From Annona cherimola (Eukaryota; Streptophyta; Magnoliopsida; Magnoliales; Annonaceae), in NCBI GenBank assembly GCA_030490835.1, contig CM059973.1, positions 81,483,221 to 81,547,220 on the forward strand: a DNA stretch of 64,000 bases, in the 5' to 3' direction. A program made the translations under genes and the position numbers. The notes below the pieces were generated by a model that was given only the letters and a program-made list of their open reading frames with translations, was not told the DNA's origin and ran no database searches. This document shows, piece after piece, positions 13,801 to 26,553 of the stretch. Position 1 is the stretch's first letter. Each line of letters begins with the position of its first letter.

Positions 13801-14000
13801 TTCATGATTAAGTTAATCCAAATTGATTAGCTTATCACTTTATCTTAATCACATGATTACTATTCATGTTTACTATTTATTAAATTAATTATTCGGTCCT
13901 TCAACTCCATATATTACAAAATTATATATTTAAAAAAAATCAATAACCTAGGGTTCATGACCTTAGGATTTCATACATGGTCCTAAAATTTGGAATTCCA
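10800..14000. other. Gene-free AT-rich intergenic DNA
   Basis: No frame encodes anything recognisable. Local features are a 17-bp direct repeat (GCATCAGATCATCTATT) at about 12578-12612 and two related ~150-bp blocks at about 12960-13075 and 13100-13210 that share ATTAAAATAGGCTT(A/G)C(C/T)C and CATATTTT(C/G)CAAAATTT. These suggest an old duplicated repeat. Confidence 0.4.
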
Positions 14001-17000
14001 CATCCATTTAATCAACAATTCAGATGGTGAAGTGGGTATGTTGTATCCAATTAATATGTAATATGAGTTATAGAAAGCCCGATATAAGTAGCATTCCCAA
14101 CGATTTTAGTTTTATATATTGTGTTTGGAAGGAGAAAATTATAAAAAAAATTTGATGAATTTTTTTGAAATAGATGGAATAATGTGTGGTATGATAGGGG
14201 CAATGAGTAAGAGAAAAATAGATAATGTTGAAATAAATAATATAATTGAATAAAAATATAAAAAATGATTAGAAAATATAGTAGTTATACTGAAAGGTGA
14301 ATTGAAAAGTGGATGATTTTTTCTTTCACCTTGCCAACTACGCATTAATATATGTGTTATTATGCTTGTTTTGCATTTTTCACATCCTAATTTTCATATT
14401 TTTACTTTTCATAACAGAAAATTTGCTTTTCATCTTTCATTAACTTTTTGAAATAATTCAATGGGAAATATTTGGGCACTTAAAGAGCTAAATTTAGTGC
14501 TGAGCAGTGTCAAAGCGAACCGGATACGCGTTATTCCGAACCGGCAGTTTGAACTACTAGTACCATCGGTGTTGAGAGGACAAACTGGACATTTTGTATC
14601 TTTTATCTATTTTAACTTTATTGATTTGAAGGTTAATTATGCCTGTGTAATTTCCTGTCGTTTCTGCTACCAACCATGATTATATTACAAGCTGTGCATA
14701 TGTTTTTGCTTTAAGGGAAAAAATAATGAATTGGGTGCGCTTATAACTTGACTTTTGGAATGCCCAAGCAAAAGTCTCTGGCAAGTAAACTGTGGGAAGG
14801 ATTGAATGTCCACTACTAACCTTTTAGACGGTCAAGGTGCCATTTCATGCCTTAATTTAATTAGGTGGGCCATTCCACTTAAGCTTGCAGTTTTGAAATA
14901 AAATCAAGGGGTTGGCCTATCTCGTTCACAAATTAAGCCAAGGAAAGACAGACAAAAAGGGCTGCCTTATGTGCTAAATAAACATACTCGGTGCCAACAA
15001 AGACAGACAATTTTTTTTTTTTAAAAAAAAAAGGGGGACCATAGCCCGTGGGCCATATGCTATTCACGCAGTCACGCTATGTTTTTTCGTACTGTTTACG
15101 AAAAAAAGTTACACTGATAGGCTCAGAAAAAGCTAAGTAGTTAGGCAATATTCTATGTATTCTATTTTTTATTATGTCACTTGTATTGAATGACCAATAC
15201 TTAATAGAAGTATACTCCATAAGAAGGGTAACGGGTCATTATTTTTACCCAATATTTAAACTTTTGACCTTACACTTGTACTACTTTACACACCCGCATC
15301 AACGACTTGGGCATAAGCAACGATTCTATGTACTCTATTAAATGACTTCATAAATGGGAAAAGTAAAAGATTTTGTTTGCTAATAATCAAGAATCAGATG
15401 ACCTACTAAAATTACTTAATTTAAATGATGGAGATTATTATCCATCATTTATATTCTCTTTTTTTTTTTACGGTCTATTAGACCACTTAACCCATTTTTT
15501 CTAGAGAGGGCTAATTAGATTAAAACCAATTGCTAAGGTCTTTTGGAGTGGTTATATTGAAACTTTCATTCAATTATCTTAATTAAAACTCTCATATCTA
15601 GTTTGGGACATTTTCAACCCACCTTATGCATTTGGCAAAATCCCTAGCCGTGCTTACACTGCGAAACGAAAATCCCCACCCACCTACAAATGGTATTTAA
15701 AAAATTAACACAATAATTCATATATAGTAATATTTAACATAATTGAAAATGCAGAAAGGATATGATTATGATCATACGTATGAACCACGTTGTTTGAGTT
15801 AGGGCTTTGCACATTCACATCATCTATTTCACAAACCAAATTGAAATAATTATGGCTCGGGAGTTGAATAATGGATTAAGTAAATTTTCAGTATAAACAT
15901 AGATAATATTACGTAAAAGAAAGGATTTCATAAAAGCATAACACATATAGGGGTGATCTAAAATAAACGCGGAGACCATATACGAATGGTTGTTTTAAAA
16001 TTTAGAAAAACTTCTTTACTTTAAAATCATTTAAAATATAAATTACTATGTGTGAATTTATGACACTAGAAATCATTTTGATTGAAAACTTGCATACTTA
16101 AATATTTATATCATGTGATAGTGAATATGAAAGAATTGAATTTTGAAATAAATGCATAGTATGCAAAAGCCTCTATAATATTTAATTTGTTGCATCATGA
16201 CCGAAGATATACGGACAAATATATTAATAATTTAGATATTAAAACACCATACGGGAAGTGATTAAAAAAACATTTACTGTAAAACGTTTGCTTTGAATCA
16301 CTACCCCCTATTTATACATGTACATACATGTATGAGATATGTATAGTGCTTGCTATAAGCACTACTTCAATTATGGCACTTGGGACCCCCATGCTATTCC
16401 AAGAAATCTTTCTTATCACAACAAGATCTCAAATCCTCAACTGCCAAAGCTCACAAGACAATATAATACATTGTCTCATCTCTCTTCTTAACAGTTGTTT
16501 GTGGGCCATGTATCCAAGTGCCAATGTTGTCCAAATCTGAAGAAATTTCTAGGCGATATATAGCGCATTAACTGTCGAATGCAGAATAGGTTGCCCCGAG
16601 TGGTTAAGCCTCTTTATAAGTGCAAAGTTAGGAGAGCTGCATTTAATCTGGAATAAGCCTTCCATCCAAAGGAATATAGAAAATTCACGCTTAGTATGAT
16701 TAACATCATTACATCCTATTTTTACTGGGTGGCTTGCCAAATTAATTAATTCTAGATCAAAACAAGCGTTTTAAGCGGGCAAAAAATGCAAAAGAAAAAG
16801 AAAGAAACTTAGACCATTACAAGGTGATTATCATTGATATGGTCTGAATGGGTTAAACAAGGGTTTTAACTAATACCAGGTGGGGTCACAATAATATTTG
16901 CAGTTGGATCATGGATTCGCCTTAAAAGTTTTGTATTCTTCTTTGTTGTTGCTGTGTTTTTATAGTTGTTATCTTGTAGGGCATTTGGTTTTGTAGGTGG

Positions 17001-17880
17001 GAGTTGGTGAAGCAGGGGTTTTCATTTAGCTGATAATGAAGGAGAACTCTGCAACCGATCTCGTGACCTATCACCACTGTTTATCTCCTCATAGATCAGC
17101 AATCAGCTATATACGGCGTGGGCAGTCTCGTGAACTTGTTTTCGATAGATAATTTTCTATGATTGGAGCTTGGAGGGCAGTTGACCGGTAGGGCTGATTT
17201 TCTTAGGAGAAATGAATGAAGTGCTGGCTCGGATCGACAAAGATAGCCATCGGGAATCTTGGTCATCAAGTGCAGATGACGATCTTCTGTAACGATTATT
17301 CTATAACATGATTGAATAAACTATCCTTTAACCACACTACAAACGGAGCTTTCTTAATTAGAATCGATAGGTATGGCCCACTCGACTCTTGGACCAGATT
17401 GTATGTAAGATATGGCCGACCTGATCCCTGAGCTATGCCTACACAGTTTGCCAGATCGCATTAATTTTTTAGATGTTAGGCAGATATCACAAACAATCTA
17501 ATTCTCTCAACGCCTGTGAAACCATCCAAATCTTAAAATATAAGAGTCAGCTGCAGAGATGCCTCCCATAATATAATCAAGACCCCGAGAATGATGGCTA
17601 CAGGGCTCCGTTTGATTGCTAAAGTCAAAGCAAGTCGGACCCACTCCCCAATTGTCGCTGCGTCCTGAGTTCTGACCTTGGTCAGACGCCTAGTTATAAA
17701 AATAATTTTTTAATTTTTAACTTTTTTTTTTTTTTAACTTTCTAAACTCCCCTCATGCGTGGAATGTGTGCCTTGCAAGTGATTGCCTGTCGGCCCCAAA
17801 CCATTCCAAAATTAGGCTGTGACTGTTTGCGGGCAGTGAAATTGTTCTTTTATTTATGTCCCCAGAATTGAATATTTTAT
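14000..17880. other. Gene-free intergenic DNA with MITE-like and tRNA-like scraps
   Basis: The segment at about 14120-14340 has AT-rich MITE-like composition and TGTTTGGAAGG-type ends. Near 16592-16620 is a short tRNA(Ser/Leu)-like A-box phrase (CCCCGAGTGGTTAAG) without a matching 3' half. No protein-coding gene is supported. The 70-residue frame at 16328-16540 only faintly recalls a membrane-transporter segment and is not called. Confidence 0.35.
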
Positions 17881-17889
17881 ATTCTCTTT

Positions 17890-18115
17890 GTGAGATCGCG
17901 ATCTTTTAACACATGGGATGGGATGATTACGAGATTAAATTTTATATTTTCAAAATACTTTTTCTATTTTCAAAAAATATTAATTTATTTTTTGCATTTC
18001 AAATGTAAATTTTTCCAATCGCAGTCAAATTTTTTATTCTTAATACACAATAATATTTTTTCTATCTTACATCCTTGGCCTCATCCTGATCTCATCTCAT
18101 CTAAGCTATAATAAG
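17890..18115. repeat. MITE-like family 4 copy
   Basis: One end reads ATGGGATGGGATGATTACGAGAT and the other CATC(C/T)T...CTCATCTCATCTAAGC, in near-inverted arrangement around an AT-rich TTTTCAAA core. Similar units occur at about 18650-18910, 21440-21640, 62195-62385 and from 63795 to the window end. Boundaries are approximate. Confidence 0.4.
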
Positions 18116-19107
18116 AAATGTAATATACTCCCTATCTAGAAGGATATAAGAGGTTTGAATGAGATAAATACAAAATGGACTCCGTTATATGTAACCAAGT
18201 TACATAAAAATGGAGTTATATGACCTCTTCAAATTTTAAAATTTTGATTATTGATAGAAAATTTTAATTTATTTATTGTATTTAATATTATTTATTTAGT
18301 CAATAAGCCGAATTTCATCAAAATCAAGAGGGCCATGTTTGCTCAAAAATATATAAATTCTTGTATAAATTATAAAAATGCTTGATCCATTTACACATTA
18401 TTGGAATAAAATAATATTATATAGAATTATTTATTTAGTAGAAATGATATTTTGAATAATTTAAATGTTGAAAATGTTGTTTTAAAATTGATATTTTAGC
18501 GTTAAACCATTTTATTAGGTTGAGTTTACATATTTATAAATGAAGGCCCATATACAATGATACTAGATAAATGAAAGAGTTTTTATGATAATATAAATTA
18601 TACTAAATATAATAGATAAAGTGAATTTTTCATTAACCATTAAGATTTTAAATATATAAGGAATTACACAAAAAGGGGTTTCATAAAGCAAGTCTGATAC
18701 ATCATGATGTGTATTGATAACACAATAGGATGAAATCTCACATGTTTCAAAAATATTTTTTCCTATTTTTAAAAAATAACAACATACTTTTTTCGTAACT
18801 AATAAAATTTGCCTCACTCTCAATATATTTGTTCATTCCTAGCATATAATGATCCTTTCTTCATCTTACATCCTCATCCTCATCCTTATTCTTATTCCAT
18901 CCAAGCTATGAATAAAAAAAAATAGCATGCTCACTTTTAGAATGATACAAGGGGCTTGAATAGAATGAAAAAATAAGATGAGCACATAATGATGTGTATT
19001 GAAAATAAGAAAAATTATATTAAATATATAAAAAATTATATCGAAATTGAAGAACTAATGTTGGGAATAAAAAATCTCATATCATACATATCCCATTCAA
19101 TGTCATA

Positions 19108-19355
19108 GGATTCTTTGAAACACTGGTAAGATATTTCAAGGATTATATATGTATCCCAAGGTGTTTTGAGCTTTTTGTCTTTTATTTTTCTTTTATCTTA
19201 TGTGTATCCACAAACATTTAATACATATACTGGATTCTTTGAAACACTGGTAAGATACATCAAGGATTATATATGTATCCCAAGGTGTTTTGAGTTTTTT
19301 GTCTTTTATTTTCTTTTATCTTATGTGTATCCACAAATATTTAATACATATACTG
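19108..19355. repeat. 124-bp tandem duplication
   Basis: Two adjacent, nearly identical units (19108-19231 and 19232-19355) begin GGATTCTTTGAAACACTGG and end AATACATATACT. Differences are a handful of single bases (for example ATATTTCAAGG versus ATACATCAAGG). The open frame that crosses both copies simply encodes the duplication and shows no known domain. Confidence 0.9.
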
Positions 19356-20213
19356 GATTTTATCTTCTTAAAATTTTACATTTTTTTATTATTTCAAAAA
19401 TCAACTGTTGTGGGCCGATATAAAAATCCAAAATGTGCTTTGCAAGCAGGTTCATGACTATTTGAAGTGGATTATTCGTGGAAGTGTGGATCACCTGTTT
19501 CGATCTACGAAGACCAAGTTGTGATTCACGTCATGGGCGATAGTTTCGCTATTTTTATAAAAGAGCCCGCTTGGGTGGGGGCCATTTATATATTTGAAGT
19601 GTTTGGTTTTAAAATACCTAGATTCCAAGCTTCGGTCACTAAAAGTCAGGTCATTTTCTCGCACCCAAACAGATACATATTCATTTGCCACTGACCTTAC
19701 TCTTAAGGTTTCACGCAATGCTTCCATATTGAGCCATCGACTCCCTTTATTCAGTTATCTTTTTCATGTATAGAGAATCCGGACCGTTTATTGAACGCAT
19801 CATCGGTCTAAAATATATAAAGAATAGACTCGGTAAAAAGGATTCGTATTTATAATACGGAATATATTATCTTTCGAAATTGACAGATGCGTTCGATCAT
19901 TGTCGTTCTCTTCCTCACTCAGATTCTTTGTTGGATAATGCATGATTGATGATCTACAAACTCTTCCAACGGATTGGATTTGTCCCTTACCCGACATATA
20001 ACCGTACCTCATGAAAAGTATACGTGGACGTGAGCATAAATATCATGTCCTCGATAGATCGAATAAATGCCTTTTTATTTACCTTCTCATCTTTTCTTAC
20101 TTTTATTTACTTTGCAAAATTTTCTCCTTGGAATTTTAATTTATTAAAATATCCTCGCTTACGAATTATATTTTCAAGGACCCTCACATGCTACTGACGG
20201 TGGAAGTCTACAT

Positions 20214-20958
20214 TAGGGTGCAACTCGGGTCGGTTCGGTTCGAGTAGTAGTCTACCTTATCCGTACCCTATTTGTAAAAGGCCTATCTTACCCTATCAAT
20301 TTGTCGGTTCAATTCCTAGTATACCTTACTCTACCCAATATCCATAAGGTCGGTTGCGGTTTCGGTTCCAAATCGGTTCCTTTGATACTCAAATATAATA
20401 TCTTTTAAAAATTTCTATGTTATTTTAAATAATGTAAAATAATACTCATTTATGTTTTAAAATCATAAGTACATATATTATTGTTTATATTATTATATAA
20501 AAATATGAAGTATAAACTATTATGACTCAATCATTAAAACTATTAATATATTCCTATCGTAAGTCACAAGTGTATTTATAAGAGTCTTTCGGAAGTCAAT
20601 GGCGTATATATAAATAATCGAACTAGTTTTATACTTCACAAGGTACATAATCCATTTGAATTTGAATTTGTTAAAATATGTATGCACATAAGATGCCAAA
20701 GATAAAACATACTACATACTACATAATATATTATATATATATATATATAATTATGCACCTAATTAATTACCCACATGAGTACATATGCAGGTCCGTTCTG
20801 GGCACCTAACGTATCTACCCTATTTGTACCCTATTTGAGGAGGTGAGTAATAATTAATACCTTACCAATACCTATGGGTGATATTTCTACCCTACCATAC
20901 CCGAATTAAGATTGTGTCGGTTGGTACCCATGGATACCCTACCCAAGTTGCACCCCTA
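20214..20958. mobile_element. Non-autonomous hAT-like DNA transposon (745 bp)
   Basis: Terminal inverted repeats read TAGGG-TGCAACTCGGGT on the left and, reverse-complemented, TAGGGGTGCAACTTGGGT on the right. The element is flanked by 8-bp duplications GTCTACAT (20206-20213) and GTTTACAT (20959-20966), which differ at one base. An 8-bp target duplication with a (C/T)AGGGGTG terminus is typical of the hAT superfamily. Subterminal GGTTCGGTTCGAG and TCGGTTGCGGTTTCGG motifs resemble the short repeated subterminal motifs that hAT transposases bind. The middle is AT-rich, contains an (AT)n run at 20732-20749 and encodes no transposase, so the copy would need a transposase supplied in trans. Confidence 0.82.
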
Positions 20959-20966
20959 GTTTACAT

Positions 20967-22260
20967 GAGATGCATACTCATGACGAGGCCATGGCCATGT
21001 AAGGGCACCCCGTATCGTGCCTTATACAATATTGATGACAGGTGTACTAGATTACAAGTACGGACTCCGAAAATTTAAAATACAATAACATAAAAATTTT
21101 AAATTTATGTAATGTGTATTAACAATTTTCGCCATCCGTTCAATAAAAGAAAACAATTTTCACTATCTATATTGATCGTTTGATCCCAGTCGTGATTAAT
21201 GTGAAGTGAAGCGTGACATAAAGGGCACTATTATATGGTTTTAATTATTTTAGGTTAGCCGTGAAATTTGAAAGCAGTGTAATTAAAATCACTAGGGTTA
21301 GGGAGAGCATTGTCTCCACCAAACATAATAAAAAAATCATCAAGGACAAATTGGTTGCCAAGCCGGTTAATAGTTTCATGATCGGTCTTCCGTGATTGAA
21401 CGAATTTGCAATTTTAATAAAATTGGTCGATTTATTAAGAATGAATCGAGTAATTTCATGAATTAAAATAGGATGAAAATGAGTTGGATTTTTTATTTTT
21501 ATTTTTTTCAATTTTCTAATATAATTTATTACTTTTAATACATACATACCTTAATTTTTATATTTTCAATATCACTTTTATTATTCTCAATATACAACAA
21601 CTTCTATTCATCTTATTTCAGTTCAAGAAATTATTGCGAACAAGCCCTGACAAATTACTCGTACTTTTTTCCACATGTAATATAGTATTTGCAAAAGAGA
21701 ATTAGAGGCGATGATTAAAAAGAGGATAAATATACAAGATTTATCTTAATTTGTTCAATAATGAAGCAAGGCTCTTCATGTTAATTTTAGCTACTAACAT
21801 AAATATGTAAACTACTCAAACACATCAGCAAACTCAGAAACAGCAATATTTTCAAACCAGCATTTATCACCTTTATTCAAGAATTCTATATCTTCGTCTA
21901 TGGGCCAACTTTTTTCCAATTCATAAGATTTTTTATTTTTGCAATGAGCAGCGAAAAAGGAAAACAGTGAAATATGAAAAAAGAAAATGATGGAATAAAA
22001 TATAAGGTGGTGTTAAATAAGCAAATCTTTTGGATAAAGCTTGGGTTAACGAATCACATGATAATCTATTTTTTATTTTTTAAATAAATTTGTTAATCTA
22101 GGTGTCTTTAATTTATAAATCAAATTTTAACATTTTAAAAAATACGTATATATTTTTTGAATAATTAAATGTAGAGGTATTTTAGTTATTTTATACATAC
22201 ATTAGGAATCATAAAAATTGAATTGTAAATTAAATATAGTTAGACTAACAAAAAAAGATT
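20967..22260. other. Gene-free AT-rich DNA with two MITE-like copies
   Basis: The segment at about 21440-21640 resembles MITE-like family 4. The segment at about 22050-22255 belongs to the palindromic AT family (family 3), with the phrase GTTAATCTAGGTGTCTTTAA and a mirrored TAAATATAGTTAGACTAAC. No coding potential is recognised. Confidence 0.4.
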
Positions 22261-22261
22261 T

Positions 22262-23300
22262 GTTGGTTCATGCCCGCCGGTTGGAATTTCTCCAGCGCGC
22301 TTTTGTTTGAACAGATTCCCAAGTCAGTGAAAGCGGTGCCGTCCATTTGATCTGATGGGTCAGAACGTTATCGTATGTGAAGTCTGAAGACTGAACGAGG
22401 GATTGGTGGCTGCCAGCACAAAAAGACAGCTCGAGCTCGAGCTGCACAGATGCGTGAGGGGAAAAGGTTGGAGGCCCACGTATTTAACGGCCCGGATCTT
22501 TTCCAAGCACCAATGCTGGCGGTGCGGAAAGATATCACCGATAGCTCGCGGCTGGACTAGAACGTCTTTCTCATGTTTTCCTAGGTAAAAATATCTAAAC
22601 TCAAAAGCACTGCAATGGGACCATAGATCTGCGCGCATCATGCACACCAAACCCACATGAGGAAGTTGTTCACGTTGGCCCCTGAATTGATCATCAATCA
22701 TCACACCAAACAGGCAGAGTACACACCGGTGATATTTCCACCTTGGAGTTTGGAAATGGTAAGCTGTGGAAATGGTAAGCTGCAGATGCGTGGCTTTTCC
22801 AAATGCCGTGTTACAGTGCACCGTCGGACCGTCGGCTCTTATATGCGACTTTCGAGTCGCGGAGCGTCTCCCACTATCTCGCGGTCCGCGTTACCGACTA
22901 ACCGTACGTTCGTGGCGTTCGATACATTGCGGAGGCTGACCGTTCATACGCATGCCGGCTGCCCACTTTTTCGCCGTTGAAGGCTTGGAACTCGTGGATG
23001 AGTCGTTTTCACGAGATCAGATTGATTTGACTGTTCATGCGCCCGAAACCGATGGGTATGTTTATTTTTTGGAATTTGGACGACTCGACATTCGCCATGT
23101 GTACTGGATCTCGTGGACGGTTTCGGTTACGCCTACACGCCACGCTTTTACGATGTGCGTGCCGGTCTTGGAAAATCAGCCAACTGTGTGAGCCTTTGAC
23201 TTTTCTGAACTAGCCAGCGCCAATCCGCTAAACGATAAGCGTATGTGACACACGGAAACCATCGAGGGGTTTGGGCGAGCTTGACGCGGGTGTTCTAAAG
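22262..23300. other. CpG-rich island of unknown role
   Basis: This kilobase is visibly richer in CG dinucleotides than its flanks, especially 22800-23180. Open frames exist on both strands (for example 22360-22821 minus, 153 codons), but none shows a family motif, and no splice-joined model could be built. A 16-bp tandem repeat (TGGAAATGGTAAGCTG) lies at about 22752-22782. It may be an unmethylated promoter-like island, a decayed exon or an imported fragment; I cannot choose. Confidence 0.3.
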
Positions 23301-23313
23301 GATTTTATCAATT

Positions 23314-23585
23314 CTTTTTTTTTTTTTGCGATTGGAGGATATTTTATATCATATCTCAATTCATATTACATTCAAATCTGAAACAATTCTAACAAGTTTA
23401 CAATGGAAGACACAACAAACTTCCACAAATAAGTAAGAAGACCACTAGCTCCTATCCAAGTATAAATGGGATCACACATGCCCCCACCCCAAATATGGTT
23501 CAGAATCCCACATGGGATTCGAACCAACACCGGTTGCGAATGAAAATCTCATTCCGCAGCCGATGACCATATCATCTTGAATGAA
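23314..23585 (-). mobile_element. tRNA-derived SINE (about 270 bp)
   Basis: On the minus strand, a tRNA-like head carries a B box GGTTCGAATCCC (23515-23526) and an A-box-like TGGTCATCGGCTGCGG (23554-23569). A non-tRNA body follows, and the unit ends in a poly(A) tail, seen as the T run at 23314-23327 on the plus strand. This order (pol III head, body, poly-A) defines a SINE. Its target duplication is not obvious and the precise 5' end is approximate. Confidence 0.7.
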
Positions 23586-24962
23586 GTGTATGATATGAAA
23601 ATATTTATTTGAAATATTTTTAATATAATTTTTATATTCAGTTTTTAATATTATTATATTTTTATTTCATTTCTCTTAAGGCCCCTTGCATCCTTACTAA
23701 CTGGCCCTTTTGAAAGATGCAAGAAAGAGGGTTATATGAAAAAAATAATGTTAAAAATTGAAGACCACAGACATCCCGTTAAAGCCTACGAGATTCTTCA
23801 GAACACCCAACCCTTTTTCAGTAATTGGAATACAAATAGCAGGAGACCTATGATCTGATAGCGTCGCTAGTTGCATAGGAATAATTGCATATAGATATGA
23901 CATCTGATGGAGTGGATCACATGCACTGATTTTAACTAATAAAGTGAACGTCCACCCACGTACATATGTTGCACGTTGCAATGGCGGGACGGTCGAAATT
24001 CAAAACACCATGGTTTGAAATGTCCATGATATGTGAAAGGGAACATTTTTCACTGCTCCATGGCATTTTCTTGACCAGTTGCAAATTGGAAAATTTAAAC
24101 TTGCCTTAGAAATGCCGGTGCGCAAGGGTGAGCAAGAATATTATGCCCCGTAATCCAGCCAATCCCGCTAAGGGAGCTTTGCTCAATAAGGGTGTTGTGC
24201 TGGAGCATTTGGATCCGGTATATAAAGGTAGGTGCTGTCGTGCTGAGACTTTTTTTAAATTTTCTTTAAATTTATCTTATATAATTAAGAAAGGGGTTTC
24301 CATCTGAAAAGTCCAAATGGGTTAAGAGCTAAGTTGAACCGAAATAAGGACTAAATTATCAGAGAGAAAATAGACCACAATTTTAGGGGAATTTCCTAAT
24401 TTTTGCACAATGTTGCATCACCGGGACAACACGTGCTTTGTGTCAAAATGAATTTGCAATCATTTTCTTGAAATTTTTCAAAGGGTAATGTGTTCATTTT
24501 TGATTGGTTGCGTGTGAGGTAAAGTCTGACGTGGGCAGACCATGATGGAATAGAACTGTTCTAGCCCCCGTAATTGTTGGTGTCTTATTTAATGTTGAAC
24601 GGTTTCATTTGACTCGAGGGCAAATGTTTGCTTTCTTTGAGATGCTTTTATTAATTATAAGTGTCTTGCTCTATCGGTGTTAATGTTAGTAGTGTTAGCT
24701 CAATTCCCTCTCTATATGAACGGGTCTGCTCATGATCTTTCACTATGTGAGTTTCATTTTCTCTAAAGGATCTGCATGACCTGATCTTGCTTCATATGAG
24801 GGAGTCTATGTCGGCTTGATCATTGTCCTTTTTGCTAAAATAATTTTAGATTTTTATGTATACACTGATGTAGACAACATTTAGGACCTATCCAGAATCA
24901 TCCAATTGAATAAAGTGACTCATATAGCGTCTCTCGAATATTATATATAGATCACTAATGTG

Positions 24963-24989
24963 ATATATATATATATATATATATATATA
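24963..24989. repeat. (AT)n microsatellite
   Basis: Uninterrupted alternating AT over about 27 bp. Similar shorter runs are at 20732-20749 and 46589-46606. Confidence 0.95.
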
Positions 24990-25050
24990 CACTAGAAGAT
25001 AGTTTTTTGATGAGTAGAATGCCCTAAAATTTAATGAATTAATAAATTAC

Positions 25051-25299
25051 GGTATGTTTGGTGAATGCATAAAAAATTCTCACAAAAATTTTCCATATAG
25101 CTATCAGTTTTTTCAATTATCTCTACACATTTTTTTTAATAGAGCTATTCCACTTTTTAATTATTTTTACACATATTTTCATATAATTATCATTTACTCA
25201 TAATCTTTAATTTGATTTTATCTTATTACTCTTCTATACTTTTCAAACTTTTTTCTACAATAACTTTTCAACCTTTTTTCCATATTACCAAATACATCC
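25051..25299 (-). mobile_element. MITE family 1, copy E (diverged, reverse orientation)
   Basis: The termini GGTATGTTTGGTGAATGC and ATTACCAAATACATCC are inverted. The interior keeps the order TTTTTCAATTAT, TTTTTAATTATTTTTACACAT and TTTGATTTTATCTTATTACTC. It is more diverged than the copies at 39.0 and 46.9 kb. Confidence 0.5.
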
Positions 25300-25301
25300 T
25301 T

Positions 25302-25590
25302 AATGTATATAAGGGTATGCGTGGGAAAGTGAAAGTTGTGGAAAATGTCGGATAGGGTGGGAGTAGAAAAAGAAATATTTTAAAAATTGGTTGATTTGAT
25401 ATAAAATAATAGGGATAAAGTTGGAATAAATAGATTTGTTGGAATGTAGTTGATAGAAAAATAATTGTAATATAAGAGCAAAAGTAAAAAAAAAATAATG
25501 ATTGATTGAAAGATGATAAATTTCGAAAATTGTGCTACAATGGTTTCCAACCCCACTATCTCCATGCACGTTACCAAATGTGCCCTAATT
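25302..25590. repeat. MITE-like family 2 copy
   Basis: Ends read AGGGTATGCGTGG and, reverse-complemented, AGGGCACATTTGG. The interior (ATAATAGGGATAAAGTTGG, AATAAATAGATTTGTTGGAA, AAAATAATTGTAATATAAG) matches the window start and 61917-62130. Non-coding. It abuts the family 1 copy at 25051-25299. Confidence 0.55.
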
Positions 25591-26294
25591 ATAATTTCAC
25601 AGTTCATTATTTGACCATAATTGACCGAATTGATTATTTTCATGCTTTGGGATATTGGATAATTCAGTAAAAAAAGATTTTTAAAATCATTACAAACTTT
25701 TTTTGTCTAATACTACTTTATTTCTATGTTATTTTTATATTATTCAATTTCCATGTATTATTATTGATAACATTTTCACTTCTTTTCAAATATAGGAACA
25801 GACATACTAAGTTCTATGTCATTCAATTTCTATATATGATTATCACAATATTTTCACTTTTTTCATAAATAGAAATAGATAAACCAAGTTCTATATCATT
25901 CAATTTATATATAATATTATTGACAAAATATTCATTTTTTCATAAATACATAATGTGAAAATTTTGTAGCATGCAAACTTTTAAAATTTTGGTTAAAGAG
26001 TTATTTAGTGACTAAATTTTCTATCTTAGCTCCAATAAAATTTTAATTCTTTTCAAAAAATCTTGTTCCAAGTTTTCAAATTGAAAATATCAAAATATGA
26101 TTATTCAAATTCATGAATATTTGCATATTTTCCAATTAGTTTTTAATATTTGCACAAAAATTTAAAATATTTTGCATTAATGCCAACTCCCTTAGTTGTA
26201 AGCTAACAATTGTTACATACTGAGTCCGTTACTCATGTTCCATATGGAGTAGACTATGCATGGAGAATGAGTTGCATATAAAGTTGGCTAACTA

Positions 26295-26553
26295 AAGGTG
26301 TCTTTCGAAAGTGTTAAAACTTTTAAATTAAAAGTCTTTTTTGTAAATATTTTTGAATTTGTAGAAAATGATGTTATATGATAGAGTGCCAATGAAGAAT
26401 AAAAAACATAAAATTAAAATAGGTATGGTAGTTGTATAGAAAATTATGTAGAAATGATTAAAAAGTAAAGTAGTTGTCTAGAAAGATGTATAGAAATAAT
26501 TAAAAATATAATTGTTGTGTAGAGTAAAAAATTTTAAGAAAACAAACATGCCC
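26295..26553 (+). mobile_element. MITE family 1, copy F (diverged)
   Basis: The left end AAGGTGTCTTTCGAAAG and right end AAACAAACATGCCC are imperfectly inverted. The interior has AGAAAATGATGTTATATGA, TTAAAATAGGTATGGTAG, TTGTATAGAAAATTATG and GTAGAAATGATTAAAAAGTA in the family order. Confidence 0.55.

Noticed and set aside
16328..16540. Faint resemblance to a SWEET-type transporter segment (LLNSCLWAMY, MALGTP)
   Set aside because: Similarity is limited to a few hydrophobic positions, there are no neighbouring exons and the alignment needs gaps. Too weak to annotate.
16592..16620. tRNA gene starting at CCCCGAGTGGTTAAG
   Set aside because: Only an A-box-like phrase; no B box, anticodon stem or acceptor pairing can be built.
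22360..22821. 153-codon minus-strand open frame
   Set aside because: Low-complexity parts, no domain, overlapping frames on the other strand of similar length. Not enough to call a gene.
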